Assembly: GCA_947500575.1 (NCBI GenBank)
Contig: CANMSI010000001.1
Location: 434,001-498,000, forward strand
Length of the DNA: 64,000 bases
Source: an uncultured Flavobacteriaceae bacterium
GTDB lineage: Bacteria; Bacteroidota; Bacteroidia; Flavobacteriales; Flavobacteriaceae
Direction: 5' to 3'
In this document: piece by piece, positions 1 to 8,417 of the stretch
Position numbering within the stretch: the stretch's first letter is position 1
Layout of the letters: each line of letters opens with the position of its first letter
Position numbers and translations under genes: made by a program
Notes under the pieces: generated by a model
Database searches by the model: none
What the model was told of the DNA's origin: nothing
What the model saw: the letters and a program-made list of their open reading frames with translations, nothing else

Positions 1-1400
1 TAACGTGCCTCTTTTAAATATTTTGCAATTACTTCGTTGTACTCCGGTGTAATGCGCAATAAAGCTGTATTTTCTAAGGCGTACAATGCGGCTTTGTTGG
101 TATAACCATTCTTTAACAATTCCTCCAAATAAAATAAAGCGGTCCCAAACTCTTCATGTTTGGCACTATTTGAAATAACCTTTAAATAATAAGGGTAATC
201 CTTGGGGTCTGTTATTGTTTTTAACATCCATAAAAAGAGCAACCCTTCTTCATCTATAATTTTCTCTCCTTCAATAGCCTCTATATTTTCTTCTACAAGG
301 AGATTTGCTAGATCAAAGAGCCGTGCTCCCATATTTTGTTCTTCTATATTACTGCTCTTTTTAAATTTCTTTATCTCATCCATTTGGTAATTCCACCAGC
401 CTAGATTATTATAATTATAAGAAACCACATCTTCATATAAAAAGTATATATAATCTTCTTTTAGCAGAGATTCTTTAAACAGTATATTGATCTCGTTACG
501 CTTTTGAGTTCTAAACGCTTTTTGTTTCTTTAAGAAGCGTTTTTTCTCTTTCAACGAATCTGTATTTAAATGCGTACGGTAGACAGAGAGTATTTGTCCC
601 AACAAGTGATCTGCTAGAATGTACTTCTCCTTAGCAAGAAGATCTTCCACATCCTGCAAGTTAGTTTCTAAGCTTTTTTGAACTCTACTACTATCTTTTT
701 CTATATTGCCTTTGGCCATGGCTGCTAGATCTAAAATCTCAAAGGCCTTTTTAATCTCTTCAAGTTTTGGCCATGTATGTCCGCCCTCAAACAAAATTAG
801 TTGATTTGGAAACTTCATCCGATGCAGTATTTTTTTAAGTTCTAATGCATTGGGGTAATTATAATCCTGTTTTCCCATAATCCCAACATAATGGAAGGCG
901 TTTTTGGGATTCAATAATTCAATATTTCCAATCGTGGCACCACTAGAAATTATCCCTTCTATTCCTCTAACAAAAGAAGGTAAAATTGATGCAAATTCCC
1001 CACCATCATCAAAACCTGCTCCATAGACCCTATTTTTATGAATAGGTAAAATAGAAAATACAGCATTCAAAGTTCTATTAGCAATGAGTATATTTTTTGA
1101 TAAAGAAATTGTATCACTTATATGATTTGGGGCCGCCATAATGTAACCATACTCCTCCGCCACAGGCTTAAACATTCGAAGTGCTTGCTTGCCTCTACCC
1201 TCCATATCAAAAATAAATAACACTGGCCACTTACCCACAGGTTGAAAGGTAGTTGGAAGGTACACTGCAAAACTCTCTTCGATCGAATCATTTACAGGGA
1301 GTGCTTCGTGTATAATTCCCTTTTTTAATATGATGTCTTGAGCATGTACGTGGAATGTAATGGATAGTCCAAGAGTGAGGAAAAGTAAAAATTGCTTCAT
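1..1400 (-). CDS. Secreted alpha/beta-hydrolase-like protein (3' end outside window)
   Basis: The frame opens at an ATG ending at base 1400 and stays open for 466 codons to the window edge, so the C-terminus is missing or ends exactly there. Residues 1-20 form a signal peptide ending in HVHA/QD. Residues 40-215 look like an esterase of the PHB-depolymerase/feruloyl-esterase sort: a LFIFDMEG strand, an RVYGAGFDDGGEFA elbow and an EGGHTWP motif with the expected catalytic His at 208. At the nucleophile elbow G129-F-D131-D-G133 an Asp stands where Ser is normal, so the protein is either an Asp-nucleophile hydrolase or inactive. The remaining residues are helical and Lys/Glu-rich, possibly TPR-like. 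Fold recognition is fairly sure; substrate is unknown. Confidence 0.75.
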   Translation of the reverse strand, partial: MKQFLLFLTLGLSITFHVHAQDIILKKGIIHEALPVNDSIEESFAVYLPTTFQPVGKWPVLFIFDMEGRGKQALRMFKPVAEEYGYIMAAPNHISDTISLSKNILIANRTLNAVFSILPIHKNRVYGAGFDDGGEFASILPSFVRGIEGIISSGATIGNIELLNPKNAFHYVGIMGKQDYNYPNALELKKILHRMKFPNQLILFEGGHTWPKLEEIKKAFEILDLAAMAKGNIEKDSSRVQKSLETNLQDVEDLLAKEKYILADHLLGQILSVYRTHLNTDSLKEKKRFLKKQKAFRTQKRNEINILFKESLLKEDYIYFLYEDVVSYNYNNLGWWNYQMDEIKKFKKSSNIEEQNMGARLFDLANLLVEENIEAIEGEKIIDEEGLLFLWMLKTITDPKDYPYYLKVISNSAKHEEFGTALFYLEELLKNGYTNKAALYALENTALLRITPEYNEVIAKYLKEAR

Positions 1401-1500
1401 AGGGAAAGTTGCATCAAAAATCTAGCCAAAAACAACAAATATAAATTTACAAGAAATATTATTCATTCAATACAGGGAAGCGCAAAGCTTATGTTAAAAA

Positions 1501-2325
1501 TTATTCTCCGATGGATCCTAATTCAATACCTTCAGAATAAGCCACTTTTATATTGTGCTTGCTCAGTGCATTTTTAATTACTTTATGCGACTCAAAAGTT
1601 ACTTCCCAATAATCATCTGGTTCCACATAAGGGCGCACCAATAATTCAATACTATGGCTATCAAATGTATGAATCCCTATTTCTGGCACAGGATCTTTTA
1701 AAACTCTTGGTATGGTTAAAAGTGCCTCTTCAATAATTTTTTTTACTCTTGGGAAGCTTTCTTCATAGGGCATGGTCACTGAGAGTTCTAAACGAATCAT
1801 CTTTTTCTCAGAGAAATTGGTTACTACAGAATCTGTAATCTTAGAATTTGGGATAATTAAAATTTTATTCCCCGGGGTTAACACATCTGTACTAAAAATA
1901 CCGATCTCTTCTACTTTACCAAATTTATCATCTAGTTGAATCCAATCACCAATTTTATATGGCTTTAAAGTAAGGATAAGAATTCCAGAAGCAAAATTCC
2001 CTAGACTCCCTTGCAGGGCCATTCCAATAGCAAAACCTGCCGCTGCTAAGATGGCAACCAAGCCTGTTAAATCTGCTCCAATAACCGATGCAATAATAAA
2101 AAGCACTGCTCCTTTCAGAACAACACTTGTAACGGAAGAAATAAAAGGGCGAAGAGTTTCAGAAAAACCGGTTTTTTCCAATGCTAACCCAACCAGCTTT
2201 ACTAGTTTTTTTACAATCTTAAATCCAATCCAAAGAATAATAGCAGCCAGCGCTATTTTTGGCAAAAAGAAAACCGCTTTATCGATAGCGATTTGAAGAT
2301 ATTCATTGATTTTATCCCAATCCAT
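1501..2325 (-). CDS. Small-conductance mechanosensitive channel, MscS family
   Basis: The 274-residue product has the compact MscS plan: three N-terminal membrane segments (about residues 15-40, 58-82 and 85-110) followed by a soluble beta and alpha/beta domain. The third segment carries the pore-helix pattern of small residues AAAGFAIGMALQGSLGNFAS, and PYKIGDWI follows at the membrane exit, as in MscS proteins. It should open under membrane tension and release solutes on osmotic downshock. Length equals that of E. coli MscS (286). It stands alone between oppositely purposed neighbours; nothing in the flanks suggests an operon. Confidence 0.93.
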   Translation of the reverse strand: MDWDKINEYLQIAIDKAVFFLPKIALAAIILWIGFKIVKKLVKLVGLALEKTGFSETLRPFISSVTSVVLKGAVLFIIASVIGADLTGLVAILAAAGFAIGMALQGSLGNFASGILILTLKPYKIGDWIQLDDKFGKVEEIGIFSTDVLTPGNKILIIPNSKITDSVVTNFSEKKMIRLELSVTMPYEESFPRVKKIIEEALLTIPRVLKDPVPEIGIHTFDSHSIELLVRPYVEPDDYWEVTFESHKVIKNALSKHNIKVAYSEGIELGSIGE

Positions 2326-2344
2326 AGTATAAAAATAGGAAAGT

Positions 2345-4417
2345 TTATCGTTTCAAAGAAAAATGACTTTGAAATACTTTTCTTTCATTGTTTCTAGAAT
2401 ATGTAATCCGAAACCAATAATCGGTGGCTGGCATTCTCTGACCATTTTTAGTACCATCCCAACCGATACCACCATTGTATTGATAGAGCAAAATGCCTAA
2501 CCGATCATAAATAGCTATCTCTGGGTCGTTAATTCCATCAAATCCTTGAATATTCCATAGGTCGTTAGTACCATCGCCATTGGGAGTAAAATATCTAGGA
2601 AAGTCTATAATTTCAAATTCCTTGGATACCACACTGCAACCATAGATATCTTCTACATATGCTATATGTTCTCCTGCACTCAAATTATTAAAACGATTGG
2701 AGGCACCAAAGGGTTCTTCGTCTACGCGATATCTGTACTCACTATTTCCTTCCACCACAATATCTACTATATTATTATTGCTAAATAAGTCGGATACTAA
2801 TTCAACTTCAAACACATTTGGAGGTGCTACAGAACGCACAGTAGTGGAATATGAAAAAGAACATCCAAAGGCAAGACTTTCCATTTGCACCACATACACT
2901 CCTTCAGAAGAGGCCGCATACAAAGCATTATCTGCACCGGCAATTCTATTTTCATCACTTATCGCATTCCTATACCACATAAAAGTATATTCAGTAGTGG
3001 AAAGACCGGTCTCTAACAAGGGTAAAGGCATCAACGGAACTCCTGCAGCATCTACACATAAAATATATTCTTCCTGAAGTATTGGATCTAGTTCCAGATT
3101 TTGAATCATGAGTTCAAAGGAAGTGATTTCATAACAACTCTCTCCAGAGGATATTCGAACAAAAATAGTCTCGTTTGCCTGAGTCCCTGGGTAGGTAGTA
3201 CTGGTATTTATAGCATTTTCGAAAGCTACCGCATCTTCCATGGATCGATAGTACCTAACTCGATAAATATTAGGATCCTGACCCCCAATTATTCGTTGCG
3301 TATTATCTGAAAAATCAAAAGGCTCTATTCCATCTTGATCTAAATCACAGGCAGTTAAGTCCAAGGGCTCTTCAACAATACTAGGGGGTACTATATATTC
3401 TAATTCCACCATTCCCTCAGAAACACAAACAGTGGAAAATACCACTTCGACTTCATAAATACCTTCTTCAGATACCGTAATTACTGGCACATTTTCTAAG
3501 GAGGTTAAGGCCTCTCCATCTCGGAACCAATGGTATTCCAAGGCACCGTCTGCCGTGGCGTCTAAAGTAACCATTTCCCCATTGCATAAAGGGTTTCCGT
3601 CTCGAATAGTTCGATTATCTCCTAAAGAAACATCGATGGAAAAACTACCAGCTTCTAAAAAAACAGCCGAATCTAATTGAGAATCCAAATTGTCTGCAAT
3701 TGCAAGTTTTATGGTATATCTTTCTCCTGGAATAACGTTTGATTCTGCTACCAATTCTTTGGTTTGTCCCTCGAAGGAGATTCCAGAGCGCGCACCATTA
3801 ATTTTATCAAAAAAATCTTCATTTCTTGCTTCGCAAAAGCCATCCACACCCGGACGTACCGTTGTAGCTCTCACTGGGTCTTCTGTACCAGGAATAATGG
3901 CAAGATTGGTAGAATTTCCGCTAGAATCGGTTAGAATAAAGGCAAAAACATCCGAATAAATACATTGAAATTCTTGAGAATATTCTTCTGAAGCAAAAAT
4001 GAAATTAAAACTTATACTATTCGTCCGAGGTATAAAATCGAATTGTATATAAGAGGCATTAAATAAAGCCGATGTATTGGTAACCCTTCTTAGATCATCA
4101 TCTCCCATCCATCCTGGAGGACCAGAATCATAGGTTTGATCGTTAGGTCCTTCGGCATCCATAGCATTACCCGTAGAAAGCAGTATTCCTTCTCTAAATC
4201 TAAAAGAGCTATTCCCATCGAAATACCCTATTCCATTAATACCAAATTCTGTCCCCGTAAACGACTGATAGTTCGAAGTCTCTGCACATTCACTATCTAC
4301 CAATACATCTCGTATTAATTCTTCTACTGTAAAAGCTGTAGTGCTTACTTCAATTTGCGCATACAGACCTGTGACAGCTAACCATAGTATTAGGAAGAGC
4401 ACTTTTTTCATTACCAT
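2345..4417 (-). CDS. Choice-of-anchor L protein with type B T9SS sorting domain
   Basis: A 690-residue surface protein. A signal peptide (MKKVLFLILWLAVTGLYAQ) is followed by a choice-of-anchor L-type domain at about residues 25-270, recognised by the FGINGIGYFDG and ILLSTGNAMDAEGPND stretches and the FIFASEEYSQEF motif. Ig-like/adhesion repeats follow. The last 90 residues are a gliding-motility-associated (CHU_C, type B) domain: FPRYFTPNGDGTNDLWNI, then YDRLGILLYQY and a final strand. That domain directs export through the type IX system to the cell surface or medium. Two ATGs lie two codons apart (MVMKK); the second gives the more typical MKK start. Function is probably adhesion, by inference. 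Confidence 0.88.
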   Translation of the reverse strand: MVMKKVLFLILWLAVTGLYAQIEVSTTAFTVEELIRDVLVDSECAETSNYQSFTGTEFGINGIGYFDGNSSFRFREGILLSTGNAMDAEGPNDQTYDSGPPGWMGDDDLRRVTNTSALFNASYIQFDFIPRTNSISFNFIFASEEYSQEFQCIYSDVFAFILTDSSGNSTNLAIIPGTEDPVRATTVRPGVDGFCEARNEDFFDKINGARSGISFEGQTKELVAESNVIPGERYTIKLAIADNLDSQLDSAVFLEAGSFSIDVSLGDNRTIRDGNPLCNGEMVTLDATADGALEYHWFRDGEALTSLENVPVITVSEEGIYEVEVVFSTVCVSEGMVELEYIVPPSIVEEPLDLTACDLDQDGIEPFDFSDNTQRIIGGQDPNIYRVRYYRSMEDAVAFENAINTSTTYPGTQANETIFVRISSGESCYEITSFELMIQNLELDPILQEEYILCVDAAGVPLMPLPLLETGLSTTEYTFMWYRNAISDENRIAGADNALYAASSEGVYVVQMESLAFGCSFSYSTTVRSVAPPNVFEVELVSDLFSNNNIVDIVVEGNSEYRYRVDEEPFGASNRFNNLSAGEHIAYVEDIYGCSVVSKEFEIIDFPRYFTPNGDGTNDLWNIQGFDGINDPEIAIYDRLGILLYQYNGGIGWDGTKNGQRMPATDYWFRITYSRNNERKVFQSHFSLKR

Positions 4418-4487
4418 CTAACATCTTCATTTAACATAGCAGATAAATATAATGGTAATTTATTAGTTTCCTAAATAGAAGTTACGA

Positions 4488-6050
4488 TTATGTTTTCCTT
4501 TCAATGGCTTGTTTATATTTTATTAATTCTTGTTTCACTCTTGGTAAAAGAACATATAGACCAATCATATTCGGAACCAGCATTGCAAAAATCATAGCAT
4601 CAGAAAAATCGGTAACAGCTCCTAAGCTTGCTGCTGCTCCTACGATCACAAACAGACAAAAAATGGTTTTATAGAGATATTCCATTTTTTTACTTCTACC
4701 AAATAGAAAAGACCATGCCTGATGTCCATAATAAGACCAGGAAATCATGGATGAAAAAGCAAACAAAATTACGGCAAAGGAAAGAAGATAAGGAAACCAA
4801 GAAATACCACTCTCCAATGCATTAGCCGTTAAAACAACTCCTTGGGCATCTGAAATTTCACCGCCTACAACTGCCTGACCCGTAATAATCAATACCAAAG
4901 CAGTCATGGTACATACCACAACGGTATCTATAAAAGGCTCTAAAAGCGCCACCAAACCTTCACTTGCAGCATACCTGGTTTTTACAGCTGCATGTGCAAT
5001 TGATGAAGAGCCTATCCCTGCCTCATTTGAAAATGCTGCCCTTCTAAATCCTTGAATCATAACACCTACAAAGCCCCCTGTAATGCCTTCAGGAGAAAAA
5101 GCACCTGAAAAAATACGAGCAAACGCTTGGGGAATTTCTGCGTAATTAATTCCCAAAACAGTGAGTACAGCTAATACATAAGCGACGACCATAGCTGGAA
5201 CTATTTTATCCGTGACTTTGGCAATTTTCTTAATCCCTCCAAGAATAACTATCCCAACAAAGAGGGCCATAATTAAACCAAACAACCACCCTTTCCCATG
5301 CATAAAACTATGCTCTGCTCCCGTTACATATTCAAATAATTGAAAAGCTTGATTTACTTGAAACATATTACCTCCTCCAAAAGAACCTCCAATGCACATA
5401 ATTGCGAATACAACCGCTAATATTTTACCCAATTTTGCGAGGCCTTTTTCTTTCAACCCTTTGGTTAAATAATACATAGGACCTCCATACACTACCCCAT
5501 TTTCATCCACCTCCCTATATTTTACTCCCAAGGTGCATTCTACAAATTTGGAAGCCATTCCCAATAGGCCAACAAGAATCATCCAGAAGGTAGCACCAGC
5601 ACCTCCCAAAGACAAGGCAATTGCCACACCACCAATATTTCCCAAACCAACCGTAGCAGAAAGTGCAGCAGTTAAGGCTTGAAAATGGGTTACTTCTCCT
5701 TGAATTCCTTCTATTTTAATGGTATCTGGATGATCTTCTTGGGGTTGCGAAAAAGCAGTATCCTCTTCAAGGGCATCATACTTTCCACGAATAATGTTGA
5801 TTGATGTAATAAACTCCCTAACATTAATTCCTCTGAAATATATAGTAAAATAAGCGGCACCTATTAATAACACAACCAATACCCATGGAACACCAACATT
5901 TTCAGTGATGGGTATTTGGGCAAAAATTCCATCTACAAACCATCCTGTGGCATTTTCAAAACTAGTATTGATTTTTTCATCCCATGTCTCTTGTGCATTG
6001 GACATGAATGGAAAACAAAAAAAAGCGATCGCAATCTTAACATACTTCAT
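4488..6050 (-). CDS. Alanine/glycine:cation symporter (AGCS family)
   Basis: The 520-residue protein carries the AGCS signature region GLGNIGGVAIALSLGGAGA with FWMILVGLLGMASKFVECTLG behind it, the GGPMYYLTKG motif, and about ten to eleven membrane segments. AGCS carriers import alanine or glycine with Na+. The N-terminus is unusual in having a signal-like segment (MKYVKIAIAFFCFPFMSNAQ) plus about 30 periplasmic residues before the first canonical helix; this is seen in many Bacteroidota members of the family, by general knowledge. An Lrp/AsnC regulator lies 1.3 kb upstream on the same strand and could respond to the transported amino acid, which is inference. Confidence 0.93.
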   Translation of the reverse strand: MKYVKIAIAFFCFPFMSNAQETWDEKINTSFENATGWFVDGIFAQIPITENVGVPWVLVVLLIGAAYFTIYFRGINVREFITSINIIRGKYDALEEDTAFSQPQEDHPDTIKIEGIQGEVTHFQALTAALSATVGLGNIGGVAIALSLGGAGATFWMILVGLLGMASKFVECTLGVKYREVDENGVVYGGPMYYLTKGLKEKGLAKLGKILAVVFAIMCIGGSFGGGNMFQVNQAFQLFEYVTGAEHSFMHGKGWLFGLIMALFVGIVILGGIKKIAKVTDKIVPAMVVAYVLAVLTVLGINYAEIPQAFARIFSGAFSPEGITGGFVGVMIQGFRRAAFSNEAGIGSSSIAHAAVKTRYAASEGLVALLEPFIDTVVVCTMTALVLIITGQAVVGGEISDAQGVVLTANALESGISWFPYLLSFAVILFAFSSMISWSYYGHQAWSFLFGRSKKMEYLYKTIFCLFVIVGAAASLGAVTDFSDAMIFAMLVPNMIGLYVLLPRVKQELIKYKQAIERKT

Positions 6051-6199
6051 TCCTATATTTTAGGTCGAAGTTGGGTTTAAAAGATCATTCCCTAAAGCTT
6101 AAGTAATGGTCAAAATTTATAACCGCATGGGTTAAGTACATGCTTACACATGCATTTAAAGAAAGGATTAGAGCATCCTAACAACTAAGTAGGTAGAAA

Positions 6200-7318
6200 C
6201 TATTTCAGCTCTTTAATGGAAGCATAACTCAACAAATGATGATCCTTGGCGTACTGTATTAGTTGGCTTTTACCTTCTGCGCCTTTAACATTCAATGTCT
6301 TTTTTATTTGATGAATGTGTGCCTGAAAACCATCTACACTAATGTGCATGGCTTCTGCAATGTCTGTATAAGATTTTTCATTACCCCAAACTCCTAAGTT
6401 GCCTAAAACCTCTTTTTGTCTATCAGAGAGTTCTACTTTGGTAATTTCTTTAATAGTACTTAGCTCTTCTTTTAACCTATTTATGGTATCTAGATGGCTT
6501 TCATTAGCAATGCGGAATTGGGTAACTACTTTCTCCAGAGCTTCTTTCTTCTCCAGGGTGGTATCCAATTCAGATTGGCGTTGTTCTTTTTCCGATAAAA
6601 ACTTCCAACTATATAAAAGTATCGAGAACAGAAGAATAAAAAGAAATTTAAAAGATAAGGCCGTTACTGCTCCTATTAAACTCCAAGATTCAAAAGAAAT
6701 AGTTTCCGGTACTTGATTATAAGGCACAATTCTATGCGTAACTGCTATAACAATAAGGACAAATAAAGCGAAACTTGGTAAATACATAAACCGCATTTGT
6801 CTATTGGTAAAGGCTCTATTTAGCTGATTAAGAAGTGCAAAAGCTACCACAATAGAAACGGGAATATCTATTAACCAAATGAAAGAATTATTAATGCTAT
6901 CACTAAAAGAAGAAGATGCTATAAAAACAAAAGCCAACATAACCATTACACCACCGAAAAGGATTGCAAATTCTCGTTCCGAGAATCGTTCTACCAAACT
7001 AATTACAATACTTGGCTTGCCCTGATGTTCTATAGAAGGCAACGACAATAAAATAAACATAGAGTTTAATAGGGATATCACCACCCCCAAATAGATTAGA
7101 AATTTATGAGATGGTAATCCATCAAAACCGGCAACAACAATTAAGTTTATTAAAGCACCAAAACCCCAAATAAAGATGGCCAAACCAAACCACATAATGC
7201 CTTTAATATCCTTTGCGGTATTGCCTGTTCTCTTTTCCTTATAATAAATTCTTTGAATAACTATCGCTGTAATAAGGCATACAAGAGCGGTAACTGCGTA
7301 TTCCAAGGTTGTATACAT
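6200..7318 (-). CDS. Membrane-anchored HTH transcriptional regulator
   Basis: Residues 1-240 hold about seven to eight hydrophobic segments. A coiled-coil linker rich in Glu/Lys/Gln follows (about 240-300), and then a C-terminal helix-turn-helix of the LuxR/GerE sort, LSDRQKEVLGNLGVWGNEKS then YTDIAEAMHISVDGFQAHIHQIKKTL. It therefore looks like a membrane sensor whose DNA-binding domain faces the cytoplasm. The signal is unknown. It reads alone, between the AGCS symporter and the Lrp gene. Family assignment of the HTH is sound; the assignment of the membrane part is only by hydrophobicity. Confidence 0.75.
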   Translation of the reverse strand: MYTTLEYAVTALVCLITAIVIQRIYYKEKRTGNTAKDIKGIMWFGLAIFIWGFGALINLIVVAGFDGLPSHKFLIYLGVVISLLNSMFILLSLPSIEHQGKPSIVISLVERFSEREFAILFGGVMVMLAFVFIASSSFSDSINNSFIWLIDIPVSIVVAFALLNQLNRAFTNRQMRFMYLPSFALFVLIVIAVTHRIVPYNQVPETISFESWSLIGAVTALSFKFLFILLFSILLYSWKFLSEKEQRQSELDTTLEKKEALEKVVTQFRIANESHLDTINRLKEELSTIKEITKVELSDRQKEVLGNLGVWGNEKSYTDIAEAMHISVDGFQAHIHQIKKTLNVKGAEGKSQLIQYAKDHHLLSYASIKELK

Positions 7319-7383
7319 TATAAAGGGTATTTCGTTTATTTAAAGTTACTAAAAAAGTAATTTAACAATTGATGAAAGTTCAT

Positions 7384-7836
7384 TTATGAATCATTTCTAT
7401 GAATAGGACCATCTGCAATAACATTCGATAAAATGATATTTGTACGGGTTTCTCCATACTGAATGAGTTTATCGATAAATCGCTCTAAATGAAACTGATC
7501 TTTTAATACAACCTCCATGATAATATTTTCGTTTCCCGTTATTCGATAGCAATTTACCACCTCCTTTAAAGTAACAACCATCTTTAAAAAAGGTTTTAAT
7601 TTCCCCATGAAAGCTCGCAAGGTGATAATTGCTTTTAGTTGATATCCCGTCTTTGTGTAGGATACTGCTGCAGTATACCCCTCTAAAATACCTAAGTCTT
7701 CCATTTTCTTAATACGCTCTGCCACAGCAGGCGCCGTGAGACCTACATTTCGCCCAATGGTTGCAAAAGAAACGCGAGCATTTTCCTGAAGATGATCCAG
7801 GATTTCCCAATTTAAAGCATCAATTTTAACTTTCAA
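7384..7836 (-). CDS. Lrp/AsnC family transcriptional regulator
   Basis: The 150-residue protein has the standard Lrp layout. The N-terminal winged HTH has LDWEILDHLQENARVSFATI-like spacing (here KIDALNWEILDHLQENARVS) and VGLTAPAVAERIKKMEDLGI. A RAM (ligand-binding) domain follows with ITGNENIIMEVVLKDQFHLE and a final GETRTNIILSN strand. Such regulators are dimers or octamers that sense amino acids. It is divergent from the small gene at 7956, with 119 AT-rich bases between them, so it may control itself and that neighbour. Confidence 0.92.
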   Translation of the reverse strand: MKVKIDALNWEILDHLQENARVSFATIGRNVGLTAPAVAERIKKMEDLGILEGYTAAVSYTKTGYQLKAIITLRAFMGKLKPFLKMVVTLKEVVNCYRITGNENIIMEVVLKDQFHLERFIDKLIQYGETRTNIILSNVIADGPIHRNDS

Positions 7837-7955
7837 AATAAAACTATTTAATAAAATTTATTTTCAATAGCTAAAATACATATTTACTATTGATTACAAA
7901 GATAAAAATTTAAATTCTGACGTAATTTTATATTTCTAAATCTATTGAAGTAAAA

Positions 7956-8351
7956 ATGGCGCATAAAAATTTAAGTACGGTTCCTGTATATAAGAAAGCA
8001 CTAGAGCTCTGCAAAATGAGCAGAGAAATTGCTTCCTATGTATCTCATAACAAAGACCTGCTTAAACTATACCAGTCTAATAGCTTACGAGATATTATCG
8101 CAGATTCTTTGTTAACAGATGCTATCTTAATTCCACAACAAATAGCGCAAGCGGAGTGTTCGGATTCCTATGCCGTTCGTATGAATAGCGTCTCCTACAT
8201 TCATGTTATGACTCGTAATATTCTCTCTTATTGCAATGGCTTAGAAAAAGATGGTGTTAAGGAAAGAGAATACCTTAACTTACTAAGAAGCGAGATAAAA
8301 ACTTTTCAAACTTCCTTTAAAGATTGGAGAAAATCTCTGAGCAACCGATAA
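7956..8351 (+). CDS. Small all-helical protein, possibly four-helix-bundle (S23-like)
   Basis: The 131-residue product is predicted to be almost entirely helical, has no signal peptide and no membrane segment. The opening VPVYKKALELCKMSREIASYV resembles the first helix of four-helix-bundle proteins related to the 23S rRNA intervening-sequence protein, but the similarity is judged by eye only. It is transcribed divergently from the Lrp regulator and converges on the IcmF gene. No catalytic motif is visible. Function is unknown. Confidence 0.6.
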   Translation: MAHKNLSTVPVYKKALELCKMSREIASYVSHNKDLLKLYQSNSLRDIIADSLLTDAILIPQQIAQAECSDSYAVRMNSVSYIHVMTRNILSYCNGLEKDGVKEREYLNLLRSEIKTFQTSFKDWRKSLSNR

Positions 8352-8417
8352 CAATTTCTTTTAGAACAGTTTCGATAATAGCTAAAGGAAAGTCGTTCCG
8401 CTATGAAAATTGGATTT

